DNA of 40,913 nucleotides from an uncultured Chloroflexota bacterium. GTDB taxonomy: Bacteria; Chloroflexota; Chloroflexia; Thermomicrobiales; UBA6265. Positions 16,870-24,513 of this stretch are shown here, one piece after another. Within the stretch, counting starts at the first letter, position 1. Every line of letters begins with the position of its first letter. Location: NCBI GenBank assembly GCA_937901745.1, contig CALGSZ010000143.1:1-40913 (forward strand). Direction: 5' to 3'. The position numbers and the translations under genes are program-made. A model generated the notes under the pieces. It was given only the letters and a program-made list of their open reading frames with translations. It did no database searches and had not been told where the DNA came from.

Positions 16870-17074
16870 TCCCCACGCGTTTCACCTACTGTAAAATCGC
16901 GTCGAAGTTTCGTATTATTGTCCAGGTCTACTTGACGATATCAGGAGGGGCGCGATACGGGAATGCCCGTCGATCTAACTCCCTCGCCTCAGAACTCCCC
17001 AGATACAAAGGGGCTCCTTCAGCCCAGACGATTCCCTCGCCACGGTTGGTTATGAACCGGGAGCGTTGGTCTTC

Positions 17075-19462
17075 GTGAGTACCGACGATTTCGGCGCATA
17101 TCTGCGCCGGCGCCGGGAGGCGGCCGGTCTTACGCAAGAGGAGCTGGCGCAACGCTCCGGGGTCGCGCTTAGGACGATCTCCGATATTGAGCGCCGCGTG
17201 ACCCGGTATCCGCAGCGAGAAACGCTCAAGGACCTCGCCGAGGCGTTGGGTTTGGAGGGCAATGAGCGACGGCAGTTCATGAGGCTTGTGCCCCGGCGCC
17301 CAGGCCGGCGCAAGTCGAGGTTGAATCCTCGCGCCGGAATTCCGTCGCCTCCGTCGCCGCTGGTCGGGCGCGAGTACGACCTCGCCGCTGCCATAGAGCT
17401 CTTGAGCCGGCCCGATATCCGTTTGTTGAGCTTGATCGGTCCAGTCGGTGTCGGTAAGACGCGTCTGGCGCTCGCCATCGCCCACGCGGTCCAGGGCAGC
17501 TTCCAAGACGGTGTCTACTTCGTCGATCTTTCCGCCGTGGAGCGCACCGCCGATCTCCCGGTGGTCATCGCTCAGCGGCTTGGTGTACAGCTCCACGGGC
17601 GCCAGCGTCTCATCGAAGTCATCGCCTCGCACCTGCGCGACAAATGCGTCCTGCTGGTCTTGGACAATCTCGAGCAGCTCGATGCCGGTCCGCCGATCGC
17701 CCGCCTGCTCCAGCAGACAACGGCGCTCAAGATCGTTGCGACAAGCCGTCGCGCCTTACGCATCCGGCAGGAGCAAGAGTTCACGGTCAACCCGTTGGAG
17801 CTGCCGAACCTCGACCAGCTGCCGCCGGTTGAGGAGCTTGCCAGAGTTTCGGCAATCAAGCTCTTCGTGCAGCGCGTCAACGCCCACCAACCCCGCTTCC
17901 GCCTCACCGCGAGCAACGCCCAGGACATCGCCACCATTTGTCATCGGCTCGATGGCTTGCCCTTGGCGATCGAGCTCGCGGCTTCCCGAGCGAAGATCTT
18001 CTCGCCGCGCCAGATGGTCGACCGGTTGACGCCCTTACTCGACTTTCTCGGCGACGGTGACACCGATCTCCCAGATCGTCAACGCTCGTTGCGCGTCGCG
18101 GTCGCCTGGAGCGTCGACTTGTTGCCGAAGAAGGCGCAGACACTGTTCGCCAGACTCGGCGTCTTTGCCGGCGGCGCGTCGCTCGGCGCAATCGAGGCCA
18201 TTTGCGCGACGGAGCCAAATGCGCCGTCATCAGGGCTGGCCCCGTTGTCGCTGTCCGAGCTGTGGGATGCGCTGGAAGCTCTCGTTGATGCCAGTCTCGT
18301 CCGCCGGGAATACATGCCCAACGACGAGATTCGGTTCACCATGCTCCAGACGATTCGCGCCTATGCGCTGGAAAAGCTCGAGGAAAGCGGCGAAGCCGAG
18401 CATCTCCGCTATCGCCTGGCGAGGTGGCTGACTGAGTTGGCGGAAGAGGCCGAGCGAGCCCTCTTCTCGAGCGAGGACGATTCTTGGCTCGAGCGCTTCG
18501 ATATGGAGCAAACCAACGTCCGCTCCGTCCTCGCCTGGGCGGAAACGAGGCGCGAATCGGAGCTCGCGCTCCGCCTCGCCGGCGCACTTTCCGATTACTG
18601 GTATTTTCGCGGGCGGATCGCGGAAGCGGCGGATCGCCTGCGGCAGGCGCTCGGCATCAGCCCCACGGGTAGTCCGGCCCGCGCCAAGGCGCTCGTTGGG
18701 GCCGCGCTGGTGACGATGCTTCAAGGAAACATTGACGAGGCTGAAGCGACCGCGAACGAGGCGCTCGAGCTCGCCAGCCGGCTTGGCGACCGCCTAAATG
18801 CCTCCTGCGCCACCGAGCTGCTGGGCTCGATCGCACAGCGACGCGGGCGCCATTCTCATGGTTACCGGCTACATCGAGAGGCGCTCGAGACGTTTCGAGA
18901 AATGGGGTCTCCAAGCTGGGAGATGACCTCCCTGTGCAATCTGGCATGGTGCTCGCTTGCGTTGGGCGATTTCCCTGCCGCGTCAGCGCACCTTGAAGAG
19001 CTGAAGCAGCGCGCGGAGTCCATTGGCGACCAGCATTACAAGCTCGTAGCGAAGCTAATCGCCGGCGATTACTCGGCCGCCTGCCGGACCTTCCCCATGG
19101 CCGTCGCCTGCCACCGCGAAGTTTTCGATGCCAGCCTCGAACACGGCGACCGATGGCTCGCCGCCGACGCTCTCATCGGGTTCGCCGGCGTGAGTGTAGG
19201 CCTGCGCGATTGGACGCGAGCAGCCCAATTCTTTGGCGCGGCTGAGCGGATGTACTCCGAGCTCGATGTGCCATTCCCTCCGCGACTCCGCCCGTTCTTC
19301 AACGAGTGGGTGCAGGCAACGTCAGCCGGTCTAGGTGAACCGCGCTTCGATCAGGAGTGGCTGAACGGTCGGCATCTCTCGGACGCCGACGTGATCGCCA
19401 TCCTCGACGAATTGAACGTCACGGTCAGCCAGGCGGCTGAGCTCTCAAGGAAGCGCGACTAG
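17075..19462 (+). CDS. XRE-type HTH / NB-ARC ATPase / TPR regulator (STAND family)
   Basis: A 795-residue predicted signal-transduction ATPase. An XRE-like helix-turn-helix (about residues 5-62, with AGLTQEELAQRSGVALRTIS) is followed by an NB-ARC/STAND NTPase. The NTPase has a P-loop GPVGVGKT near 122-129, Walker B LLVLDNLEQL, sensor KIVATSR and a GLPLAIEL motif. The remaining ~400 residues are helical with TPR-like repeats (for example the ALVGAALVTMLQGNIDEAEATA region). Such proteins are thought to switch on ligand binding through the repeats and regulate transcription through the HTH. They are numerous in Chloroflexota and actinobacteria. The target genes are unknown, and the neighbours offer none obvious. 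GTG 17075 is preferred over TTG 17066 because the GGGAG at 17059-17063 is too close to the latter. Confidence 0.87.
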   Translation: MSTDDFGAYLRRRREAAGLTQEELAQRSGVALRTISDIERRVTRYPQRETLKDLAEALGLEGNERRQFMRLVPRRPGRRKSRLNPRAGIPSPPSPLVGREYDLAAAIELLSRPDIRLLSLIGPVGVGKTRLALAIAHAVQGSFQDGVYFVDLSAVERTADLPVVIAQRLGVQLHGRQRLIEVIASHLRDKCVLLVLDNLEQLDAGPPIARLLQQTTALKIVATSRRALRIRQEQEFTVNPLELPNLDQLPPVEELARVSAIKLFVQRVNAHQPRFRLTASNAQDIATICHRLDGLPLAIELAASRAKIFSPRQMVDRLTPLLDFLGDGDTDLPDRQRSLRVAVAWSVDLLPKKAQTLFARLGVFAGGASLGAIEAICATEPNAPSSGLAPLSLSELWDALEALVDASLVRREYMPNDEIRFTMLQTIRAYALEKLEESGEAEHLRYRLARWLTELAEEAERALFSSEDDSWLERFDMEQTNVRSVLAWAETRRESELALRLAGALSDYWYFRGRIAEAADRLRQALGISPTGSPARAKALVGAALVTMLQGNIDEAEATANEALELASRLGDRLNASCATELLGSIAQRRGRHSHGYRLHREALETFREMGSPSWEMTSLCNLAWCSLALGDFPAASAHLEELKQRAESIGDQHYKLVAKLIAGDYSAACRTFPMAVACHREVFDASLEHGDRWLAADALIGFAGVSVGLRDWTRAAQFFGAAERMYSELDVPFPPRLRPFFNEWVQATSAGLGEPRFDQEWLNGRHLSDADVIAILDELNVTVSQAAELSRKRD

Positions 19463-19483
19463 AGACATTCCGCTCAGGAGAAC

Positions 19484-19514
19484 GGGCGCTGCGCTCCTTT
19501 CGGCCTCAGCGCCC
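19484..19514. terminator. Hairpin between convergent regulator gene and mscL
   Basis: A perfect eight-base stem GGGCGCTG/CAGCGCCC with a 15-base loop, located between the convergent stops at 19462 and 19544. It probably acts as a shared terminator. There is no long T-run on either side. Confidence 0.5.
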
Positions 19515-19543
19515 GAACTCCCGCTTCATGTCACTGTGAGAGG

Positions 19544-19999
19544 CTATGAGGTTGCAGCTGTTGCCTGTCCGGGGGTTGACTCGAGCGGCGGCAAGGGTTG
19601 CGCGCAGTACATGCAGCGACGGGCTGCGATCGGAACCATGCTGAGGCATTCGGGACACTCGCGCGTGGTTGGATCGGGAGGTGCCTCACCTCGTCGCATT
19701 CGGGACATGACCGCGTTCACCGGCTTGACGACGAAGAAGAAGATTGCCGCCGCGACCAGCACGAAGTTGATGATCGCATTGAGGAAGTTGCCGTAGGTAA
19801 AGACCGCTTCGTTGATGGTGAAATCGAGATTGGAGAAGTTCGGCGCGCTGATGATTGCCGAGATCAGCGGCGTGATGATGTCCTCCACGAGCGACGTGAC
19901 GACCGCGCCAAACGCGGCGCCGATGACGACCGCGACCGCGAGATCGATGACGTTACCACGCAGCAAGAACTGTCGGAACTCACGCAGCATGCCACCCAT
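19544..19999 (-). CDS. mscL: Large-conductance mechanosensitive channel with C-terminal zinc ribbon
   Basis: An emergency-release channel in the cytoplasmic membrane that opens under hypo-osmotic stretch. The 151-residue product has the MscL N-terminal helix and TM1 (MLREFRQFLLRGNVIDLAVA, then VVIGAAFGAVVTSLVEDIITP) and TM2 (INFVLVAAAIFFFVVKPVN). Instead of only the usual charged helix, the tail carries a CPEC ... CMYC zinc-ribbon motif (about residues 114-135). Zinc-ribbon tails occur in some MscL proteins, and their role is unclear. ATG 19999 is chosen because GGAGG lies four bases upstream and family alignment starts there. A longer in-frame reading to 20089 lacks support. Confidence 0.94.
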   Translation of the reverse strand: MGGMLREFRQFLLRGNVIDLAVAVVIGAAFGAVVTSLVEDIITPLISAIISAPNFSNLDFTINEAVFTYGNFLNAIINFVLVAAAIFFFVVKPVNAVMSRMRRGEAPPDPTTRECPECLSMVPIAARRCMYCAQPLPPLESTPGQATAATS

Positions 20000-20143
20000 G
20001 GCTCCTCCCTCTTCCGAGTTCCCGAACGGTTCTGCCGGTAATCCGCAGGCGACTCCCACACGTCGCATTGAGATATCCGGCGCAAACACAATACCAGAAA
20101 CTCGAGTCCCTTCAAGGGGAGTGAGCGCAATTCGCCACCTCGG

Positions 20144-21184
20144 CTAAGCAATCGGCGTACTCTCCGGCAGCGGAGTTAGGACGTCGGCCGCGTAAGCCTT
20201 GCTGACATCCAGGTCGCCGGGGATGAGTCCGCGCTCCTTCATCCAGGCGCCGAACGCGTCCCAACGCTCGGGCGCCTGAACGCCGAACGCAACCTCACCG
20301 TCTTGCCACAGCGGGATCAGGATGTCGATCCCTTCGGTCTCCACTTCGCGGTCAATACCTTCATAGGCATCCGCCAAAGTTTCGATCGCCGCTGCCGGAT
20401 CGGCAATCGCCGCGGCGTATCCGTCGCTGATCGCGCGCAGCAGGGAGCGGGCCACCTCGATCCTATCCCGCAGAAACTGCTCGTTCGTGACGAGCACCAA
20501 CTCGTAGTAGTCGGGCACTCCCCACTCTTCGACCGGCATGAAGGACACTTCGTACCCTTCGCGCTCCGCGAGGATCGTCTCGTGCGTCCGGTAAGCGCCC
20601 ATCACGGCGTCGACACGCCCCGAAATGACTGACGGGACGAGGTTGAAATCGACATTGATGAGCCGGACATTGTCGAGGCCGGAGCCGTCCTGCTCGAGCA
20701 TCGTCGCGAGAAACGCTTCTTGGCTGGGGATGCCAGGGTAGCCTACGGTCTTGCCAGCGAGATCGCGCGGCCGCGTAATGTTCCGCTCTTTCAGCGTCAT
20801 CACGCCAAGCAGTGGATGCTGCACCAGCGCGGCAATGGAGACGACCGGCACTCCTTGCGCTCGCGCCAGGAGGACATCGGTTTGGTATGAGATGCCGAAG
20901 TCGTCCTGTCCCGCGCCGACCGTCTGGAGGACCGTCGTCGGGTCAGAAGGAGTGTAGATATTGATCTCGAGCCCTTCTCGCTCGAAGAAGCCGCGCTCGC
21001 GGGCGATGAACAGGCCGGCGTGATTCGCGTTCGGATACCAATCGAGCGCGAGGTTGATCGACTCAGCCGCGCCGGCGCTCCTCACCCGCGGCCCAATGCC
21101 GGAGGTCATGGCGGCGGCGCCGATTACTCCGACGCGCTGCAAGAATCGTCGACGAGTGAGTGGAGAAGATTGAGGATTGGACAT
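20144..21184 (-). CDS. ABC transporter substrate-binding protein, NMT1/THI5-like (thiamine precursor uptake)
   Basis: A 346-residue periplasmic-type binding protein with a Tat signal (RRRFLQRVG followed by a hydrophobic segment). Its core is related to THI5/ThiY proteins, which bind pyrimidine precursors of thiamine. INLALDWYPNANHAGLFIARERGFF is the family-typical start of the mature part, followed by the DFGISYQTDVLLARAQG and GVMTLKERNI segments. A TPP riboswitch sits directly upstream, which strongly supports a thiamine-related ligand such as hydroxymethylpyrimidine or formylaminopyrimidine. ATG 21184 has GGAGGAG eight bases upstream, and that site is itself part of a hairpin (see 21192-21227). 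The matching permease and ATPase genes are not adjacent: mscL lies downstream. Confidence 0.9.
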   Translation of the reverse strand: MSNPQSSPLTRRRFLQRVGVIGAAAMTSGIGPRVRSAGAAESINLALDWYPNANHAGLFIARERGFFEREGLEINIYTPSDPTTVLQTVGAGQDDFGISYQTDVLLARAQGVPVVSIAALVQHPLLGVMTLKERNITRPRDLAGKTVGYPGIPSQEAFLATMLEQDGSGLDNVRLINVDFNLVPSVISGRVDAVMGAYRTHETILAEREGYEVSFMPVEEWGVPDYYELVLVTNEQFLRDRIEVARSLLRAISDGYAAAIADPAAAIETLADAYEGIDREVETEGIDILIPLWQDGEVAFGVQAPERWDAFGAWMKERGLIPGDLDVSKAYAADVLTPLPESTPIA

Positions 21185-21191
21185 CTTGGCG

Positions 21192-21227
21192 GCTCCTCCG
21201 AGTCTTGGCGGGAGCAACGGGAGGAGC
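21192..21227 (-). promoter_or_regulatory. Hairpin that hides the ribosome site of the thiamine-precursor binding protein gene
   Basis: On the minus strand GCTCCTCC (21227-21220) is perfectly complementary to GGAGGAGC (21199-21192), which contains the Shine-Dalgarno sequence of the downstream gene. The loop is 20 bases. It lies just after the TPP aptamer, so it is a plausible expression platform acting on translation. Confidence 0.7.
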
Positions 21228-21238
21228 AGCAGCTCATG

Positions 21239-21321
21239 CAGCGATCCCTGCGCGGGCATTACCCCGATCAGGTTCCACGGTCGGTGGCGATCCCACCCTC
21301 TCAGCCCGGCTCCCCGAGCTC
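21239..21321 (-). promoter_or_regulatory. TPP riboswitch (THI element)
   Basis: Read on the minus strand, the aptamer shows the conserved pieces in order: CGGGGAGCC, then GGGCTGAGAGGGTGGG, a variable P3 arm, then GAACCTGATCGGGGTAATGC and CGCAGGGA. These match the TPP (thi-box) consensus, including the CTGAGA and ACCTGAT...AATGCC...GGGA blocks. It lies 55 bases upstream of the binding-protein start. Confidence 0.95.
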
Positions 21322-21352
21322 CCGTTGCGGCATTCTTCGCTTGTCCGTGGTC

Positions 21353-21382
21353 AGCCTACCGGCCCGCTCCCACGGTCGTCAA
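21353..21382 (-). promoter_or_regulatory. Candidate promoter of the riboswitch-controlled gene
   Basis: On the minus strand TTGACG (21382-21377), 18 bases, then TAGGCT (21358-21353). Transcription would begin about 20-25 bases before the aptamer. The hexamers are reasonable but not perfect. Confidence 0.5.
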
Positions 21383-21442
21383 CTCGTGCCCTTGGGCCTG
21401 GTCGCATCACGAGTTGAGCGCCCCAATCAGGGTCGTTCCCTC

Positions 21443-21471
21443 TGGACGGACACCTACCCCGATGCTATAAT
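21443..21471 (+). promoter_or_regulatory. Promoter of tRNA-Gly
   Basis: TGGACG (21443-21448), 17 bases, then TATAAT (21466-21471) preceded by TGC, which makes an extended -10. The tRNA begins 20 bases after the -10. Confidence 0.8.
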
Positions 21472-21490
21472 CGACGGCGACAAACGGAAT

Positions 21491-21563
21491 GCGGGTGTAA
21501 CTCAGTTGGTAGAGTGTCTGCTTCCCAAGCAGAATGTCGTGGGTTCGAGTCCCATCACCCGCT
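21491..21563 (+). tRNA. tRNA-Gly (anticodon CCC)
   Basis: Acceptor GCGGGTG/CACCCGC, D arm CTC/GAG, anticodon stem TCTGC/GCAGA with loop TTCCCAA (anticodon CCC, codon GGG), and T arm with GGTTCGAGTCC. It is 73 bases long with discriminator T, and CCA is not encoded. A strong terminator follows. Confidence 0.96.
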
Positions 21564-21593
21564 CCGAGTAACGCAAGCGCAAATGACACCTCA

Positions 21594-21622
21594 GGCTAGC
21601 GGCGACTTGCTAGCCTTTTTTT
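21594..21622 (+). terminator. Rho-independent terminator after tRNA-Gly
   Basis: A perfect stem GGCTAGC/GCTAGCC with an eight-base loop is followed by seven T residues (21616-21622). Confidence 0.92.
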
Positions 21623-21801
21623 GTTCTCTGGGCATCAGCGCTGCCAGCAACTACGGGCGGCGGCATGCCCGATACCGTGACGCGGGTACAGTTCCCTACC
21701 GGCCAGGAACTCGATAGCTCACTCGCCTTTCACGGGTCTAGGCGCACGAAAGCGGGCACCAATCGGCTGGATCTCCCGATACCGCTTAGGATCGGGACAC
21801 G

Positions 21802-22000
21802 TTAGAGATAATCGAGACCGTACGGGCGCCCGTCATTATCCTCCACTCGAACGTCGATGTCGTAGAACTCGCACAGCATTGCCGGCGTCATCACGCGCCG
21901 GGCGAGTCCTGGATCATGATCTTCCCGTTCTTCATCGCAACGATGCAGTCGAAAGGGCAGGCTGCGAAGTTTATGTCGTGCAGCGCGTAGTGCGCGTCTA
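21802..22000 (-). pseudogene. Remnant of a siderophore-type ABC transporter ATPase (C-terminal piece, frameshifted)
   Basis: On the minus strand, one frame (from about 21983) reads LHDINFAACPFDCIVAMKNG and hits a stop. Shifting one frame at about 21900 gives RVMTPAMLCEFYDIDVRVE and then the tail DNDGRPYGLDYL, ending at TAA 21802. Together these match the H-loop region and C terminus of FecE/YclP-like ATPases, which read roughly LHDINFA...D.IVAMK.G.I...GTP..VMTPE.L...Y.IDVRVE. The two pieces are in different frames. The Walker A, Walker B and signature regions are absent, and no sensible start or ribosome site exists. It is therefore a decayed fragment, probably the last piece of a lost iron-uptake operon. 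Translation of a 92-codon frame across part of it is possible but unlikely. Confidence 0.72.
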
Positions 22001-22051
22001 TCCCCATAGCAGTGTGGCATTGAATCCGAATATTTCCTGCTATACACAAGG

Positions 22052-22963
22052 CTAGCCGGTTGCCGGCGCGGCCGACGCACCGACTCCGGTCGCGGGCGAC
22101 GCCTGCACGGTCACCAACGCGGACGCCTGTGGCTCTCCTGGCGCTCCTGACACGACTCGATATGTTCCGGGCGGCACCGCCGGGATCTGGAACGTGAACC
22201 GCGCGGCGCCAGAGACATCCGTCGCCCGCTGCCCAACGACGCGGGCGCCATTGAGCTGATCGACCCAGGCGAGATAGAGCCGCGTATCTGGGCGATAGCC
22301 TTGCGCGATTGCGGTGACCTCGGCACCCGCCGAAGCGTTCTCCGGGAGAACAGTGATAACCGGCCGTGGTTTCTCGTTCACAGCGGTGCCTGAACCGTCT
22401 GATTCAGGTCGCGCCCAACCACGTTGCGAAGCCCTCGTATCGCCGGTAGTGCCGGAGGCAGCGGCTGGATGCGCGGCATTTCCGCCCGCCTCGTTCTGCT
22501 GAGTGGTCGCGACGCTCCCATGCTCGCGGGAAAGTGAGGTGTTCTCCTGAGTCCGCTCTTCCGAGAGCACTAGCCTCAGCGATCGCACTTCGTTCACCAA
22601 TGCGATCAAGAGGTCGTCCCGCATTCGTGATCGGTCTTGCACTTTCCCCTTTTCGTAGGCGCCACCAACCGTTACAGCGCATACCAGAAGCGCCGCGCTA
22701 CCCCAGATGTAAAGATCATCGAACTCGGTCGTCGAAGCACCCGCAATCCCAATCACCGCGGCGACAGCGAATGCCTTCGCTCCGACGATTGGCACGCCAT
22801 ATGCAAAGGCAGCTCCCACCAGCACTGCCAAGAGGAAGAGAGTTCCGGCCAAAGCTTCTGTGTCGAATCGATCCGAGAAGGCGGACACTCCGACCAGCGC
22901 CACGGTTTGAAATGACGCCGTGATAGCGAGCATGATCCCCAAGATGACACTGGCCAGTCGCAT
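22052..22963 (-). CDS. Membrane protein with C-terminal Ig-like (IPT-type) domain, function unknown
   Basis: A 303-residue protein I do not recognise. Residues 1-115 form about four membrane spans (for example VILGIMLAITASFQTVALVGV and GTLFLLAVLVGAAFAYGVPIV). A charged, probably helical segment (about 118-145) comes next, then a low-complexity Ser/Thr/Ala/Gly-rich linker to about 205. The last domain (about 210-295, with ASAGAEVTAIAQGYRPDT and FTFQIPAVPPGTYRVV) looks like an extracellular beta-sandwich of the kind found in surface and adhesion proteins. ATG 22963 has GAGGTG four bases upstream, so the longer reading to 22999 (TTG) is not needed. It stands alone. Its composition is slightly less GC-rich than its neighbours. 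Confidence 0.7.
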   Translation of the reverse strand: MRLASVILGIMLAITASFQTVALVGVSAFSDRFDTEALAGTLFLLAVLVGAAFAYGVPIVGAKAFAVAAVIGIAGASTTEFDDLYIWGSAALLVCAVTVGGAYEKGKVQDRSRMRDDLLIALVNEVRSLRLVLSEERTQENTSLSREHGSVATTQQNEAGGNAAHPAAASGTTGDTRASQRGWARPESDGSGTAVNEKPRPVITVLPENASAGAEVTAIAQGYRPDTRLYLAWVDQLNGARVVGQRATDVSGAARFTFQIPAVPPGTYRVVSGAPGEPQASALVTVQASPATGVGASAAPATG

Positions 22964-23356
22964 CTCGCACCTCACCGTCCGCTTTCCGCCATCTCTCAAT
23001 CAATCGTCACCCATTGTGCCAACCGAACGCCCAGATATCTGCTCCTTCAGGCACCCAGAAGTACTGAACAGCTGATTCACTTCGCCGCGAGATCGATTCA
23101 TGCCCGGTCAGCATTGTTCGGCTGCAATCAAGCCGGGGGCCGAAGTCCATCGGGCAGCACCTCAGCCTACCGCTCCCGGTTCATCACGGCCGCTCTTCTC
23201 GAGTCGTCGTTCGCGGCCTCCCCAAAATGAGCGAATCATCTTCAGTGCGGTGTACGTACGGTTGACACCATACTCCTCGAGTCATAGAGTGCGACGGAGA
23301 TCTCCAGTACGCCCCTCGTGGGCGCAACTCGCCATTTTTCGTGGGGGAACGCGCCA
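22964..23356. other. Divergent intergenic region
   Basis: About 390 bases between the membrane protein and the cysteine-rich gene. It contains the promoter at 23262-23290 for the latter. No other gene, tRNA or strong hairpin is visible. The region reads as ordinary non-coding sequence. Confidence 0.5.
23262..23290 (+). promoter_or_regulatory. Candidate promoter of the cysteine-rich secreted protein gene
   Basis: Perfect -35 TTGACA (23262-23267), 17 bases, then TAGAGT (23285-23290). It lies 66 bases before the start. Confidence 0.6.
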
Positions 23357-23815
23357 ATGGAGCAATACGACCGCACTGTCTTGTCCAGGCGGCAGACGCG
23401 CCGCTACATCGTGGCGAAAGGCGTCAAGCTCGCCTATGCCGCGCCAATCGTTGCTGCAACCATGAAAGTCAGCGCGAGCCGGGTAGCGGCCGTCAGCGAC
23501 GCGGGCACCTCCACCTGCATCCAGAACGGTCAGATCTGCGAGAGAAGCAGCCAATGTTGCTCGGGCTTCTGCCAGCGTGCCGGCTCAGACGGGAGCGGCG
23601 GGGTTCTCCGCAAGTGCGCCGACCGCTGCCTCGATTCGGGTGCGTCGTGCGCCAGCGGCTCGCAGTGCTGCACGGGATACTGCGCCAATGGGCAGTGCAG
23701 CTGCCGTCCCGAGGGCGAGATCTGCTCGGAATCCACTCAGTGTTGCGGCGACTTGAGCTGTCGGAGAGCTGGCAAGGACGCAAACGGCAACACGATTCGA
23801 CGGTGCGCGCCTTGA
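23357..23815 (+). CDS. Secreted cysteine-rich protein with knottin-like repeats
   Basis: A 152-residue protein. A basic N terminus with SRRQTRR and a hydrophobic stretch (about 20-45) suggests export, possibly by Tat. From about residue 53 to the end there are three similar cysteine modules of the form C-x(5-6)-C-x(4-6)-CC-x(3-4)-C. The cores are ICERSSQCCSGFC, SCASGSQCCTGYC and ICSESTQCCGDLSC, and extra cysteines flank each. This spacing is that of inhibitor-cystine-knot/knottin-type domains known mainly from eukaryotic toxins and inhibitors. A bacterial role (surface, antimicrobial, adhesion) is not known to me. GTG 23318 is a longer possible start, but ATG 23357 has GGGGGA nine bases upstream. 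It is monocistronic, between its own promoter and a terminator. The triple repeat suggests internal duplication. Confidence 0.75.
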   Translation: MEQYDRTVLSRRQTRRYIVAKGVKLAYAAPIVAATMKVSASRVAAVSDAGTSTCIQNGQICERSSQCCSGFCQRAGSDGSGGVLRKCADRCLDSGASCASGSQCCTGYCANGQCSCRPEGEICSESTQCCGDLSCRRAGKDANGNTIRRCAP

Positions 23816-23841
23816 GCTCAACGTAGATCTCTGGTAGCAAC

Positions 23842-23869
23842 CGCCCCCGGGGTTCGGACCTCGGGGGCG
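23842..23869. terminator. Hairpin between convergent cysteine-rich gene and marR
   Basis: CGCCCCCGGGG and CCTCGGGGGCG pair (11 pairs including one G-T) around a six-base TTCGGA loop, ending 40 bases before the marR stop. It likely terminates the cysteine-rich gene and possibly also the marR transcript. Confidence 0.75.
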
Positions 23870-23909
23870 TCGCTTTCGTTAGGCGCTCAATCTCGGAAAC
23901 TGTCGCGGA

Positions 23910-24509
23910 TCAGGTGGAACGATCTGGCGGTGAGGAAGACGACGGCGCGCCCGAAGCGGGCTTGGAATCGCTGTGGTGCTTGGCCCGTTGCTGCTGGTGC
24001 TCGTAGATGAGGCGGAACGTGCGCACGAAGTGCCGGAGATCCTCGTCAGGGATTCCGACGAGCGCATCCAACGTCTCGCGACGCCCGGCCTCTTGGACGT
24101 CCTCGAGGAGTTGCTGGCCCGCCGGGGTGAGCGAGGCCACAACCGCCCGCCGATCGGTCGGATGCGGCGCTCGCTTCACATACCCACGCTCGACCAACTT
24201 GTCCGTGATGCCTGTCAGTGAGCTGGCAGGGAGCTGGGTTGCTTCCGCGACCCGGCTCATCGTCACGCTTGGACCCAGTCTCGCGATCTCCATGAGGGCA
24301 AAGTACTGCGGCAGCGTCAACCCGCGGTGCTCCAGCCGGCGAGCGAAATCGGCACGCGCGCTAATGAGGAGCTCTTCTGTTAGATGCAGGAGCTCACTAA
24401 CCAGCTTCTCGCGCTCCGACACTTCGCACTCGGCGCCACTCTCCACGACTTCGCCCTCTCCGTCGCGATGAGCGCCCGAAATTTCGCGATGGTCCTCATT
24501 CTTGCTCAC
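23910..24509 (-). CDS. MarR-family transcriptional regulator
   Basis: A 199-residue winged-helix repressor. The MarR core runs from about residue 35 to 165, with LTLPQYFALMEIARLG, the recognition helix region LPASSLTGITDKLVERGYV and the wing motif RAPHPTDRRAVVASLTPAG. MarR proteins are dimers that release DNA on binding phenolic or amphipathic compounds. It is the last gene of the RND pump operon. GTG 24509 lies four bases after the pump stop and is a coupled start. TTG 24524, overlapping the pump gene, is an alternative. The two palindromes in front of the pump gene (27644-27686) are the natural binding sites, so the operon is probably autoregulated. The C-terminal 30 residues are low-complexity Ser/Pro-rich. 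Confidence 0.9.
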   Translation of the reverse strand: MSKNEDHREISGAHRDGEGEVVESGAECEVSEREKLVSELLHLTEELLISARADFARRLEHRGLTLPQYFALMEIARLGPSVTMSRVAEATQLPASSLTGITDKLVERGYVKRAPHPTDRRAVVASLTPAGQQLLEDVQEAGRRETLDALVGIPDEDLRHFVRTFRLIYEHQQQRAKHHSDSKPASGAPSSSSPPDRST

Positions 24510-24513
24510 TGGA

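Noticed and set aside
21239..21259. Start of the thiamine-precursor binding protein inside the riboswitch
   Set aside because: An upstream in-frame start would lie within the TPP aptamer. ATG 21184 has a clear ribosome site and is followed at once by the Tat signal.
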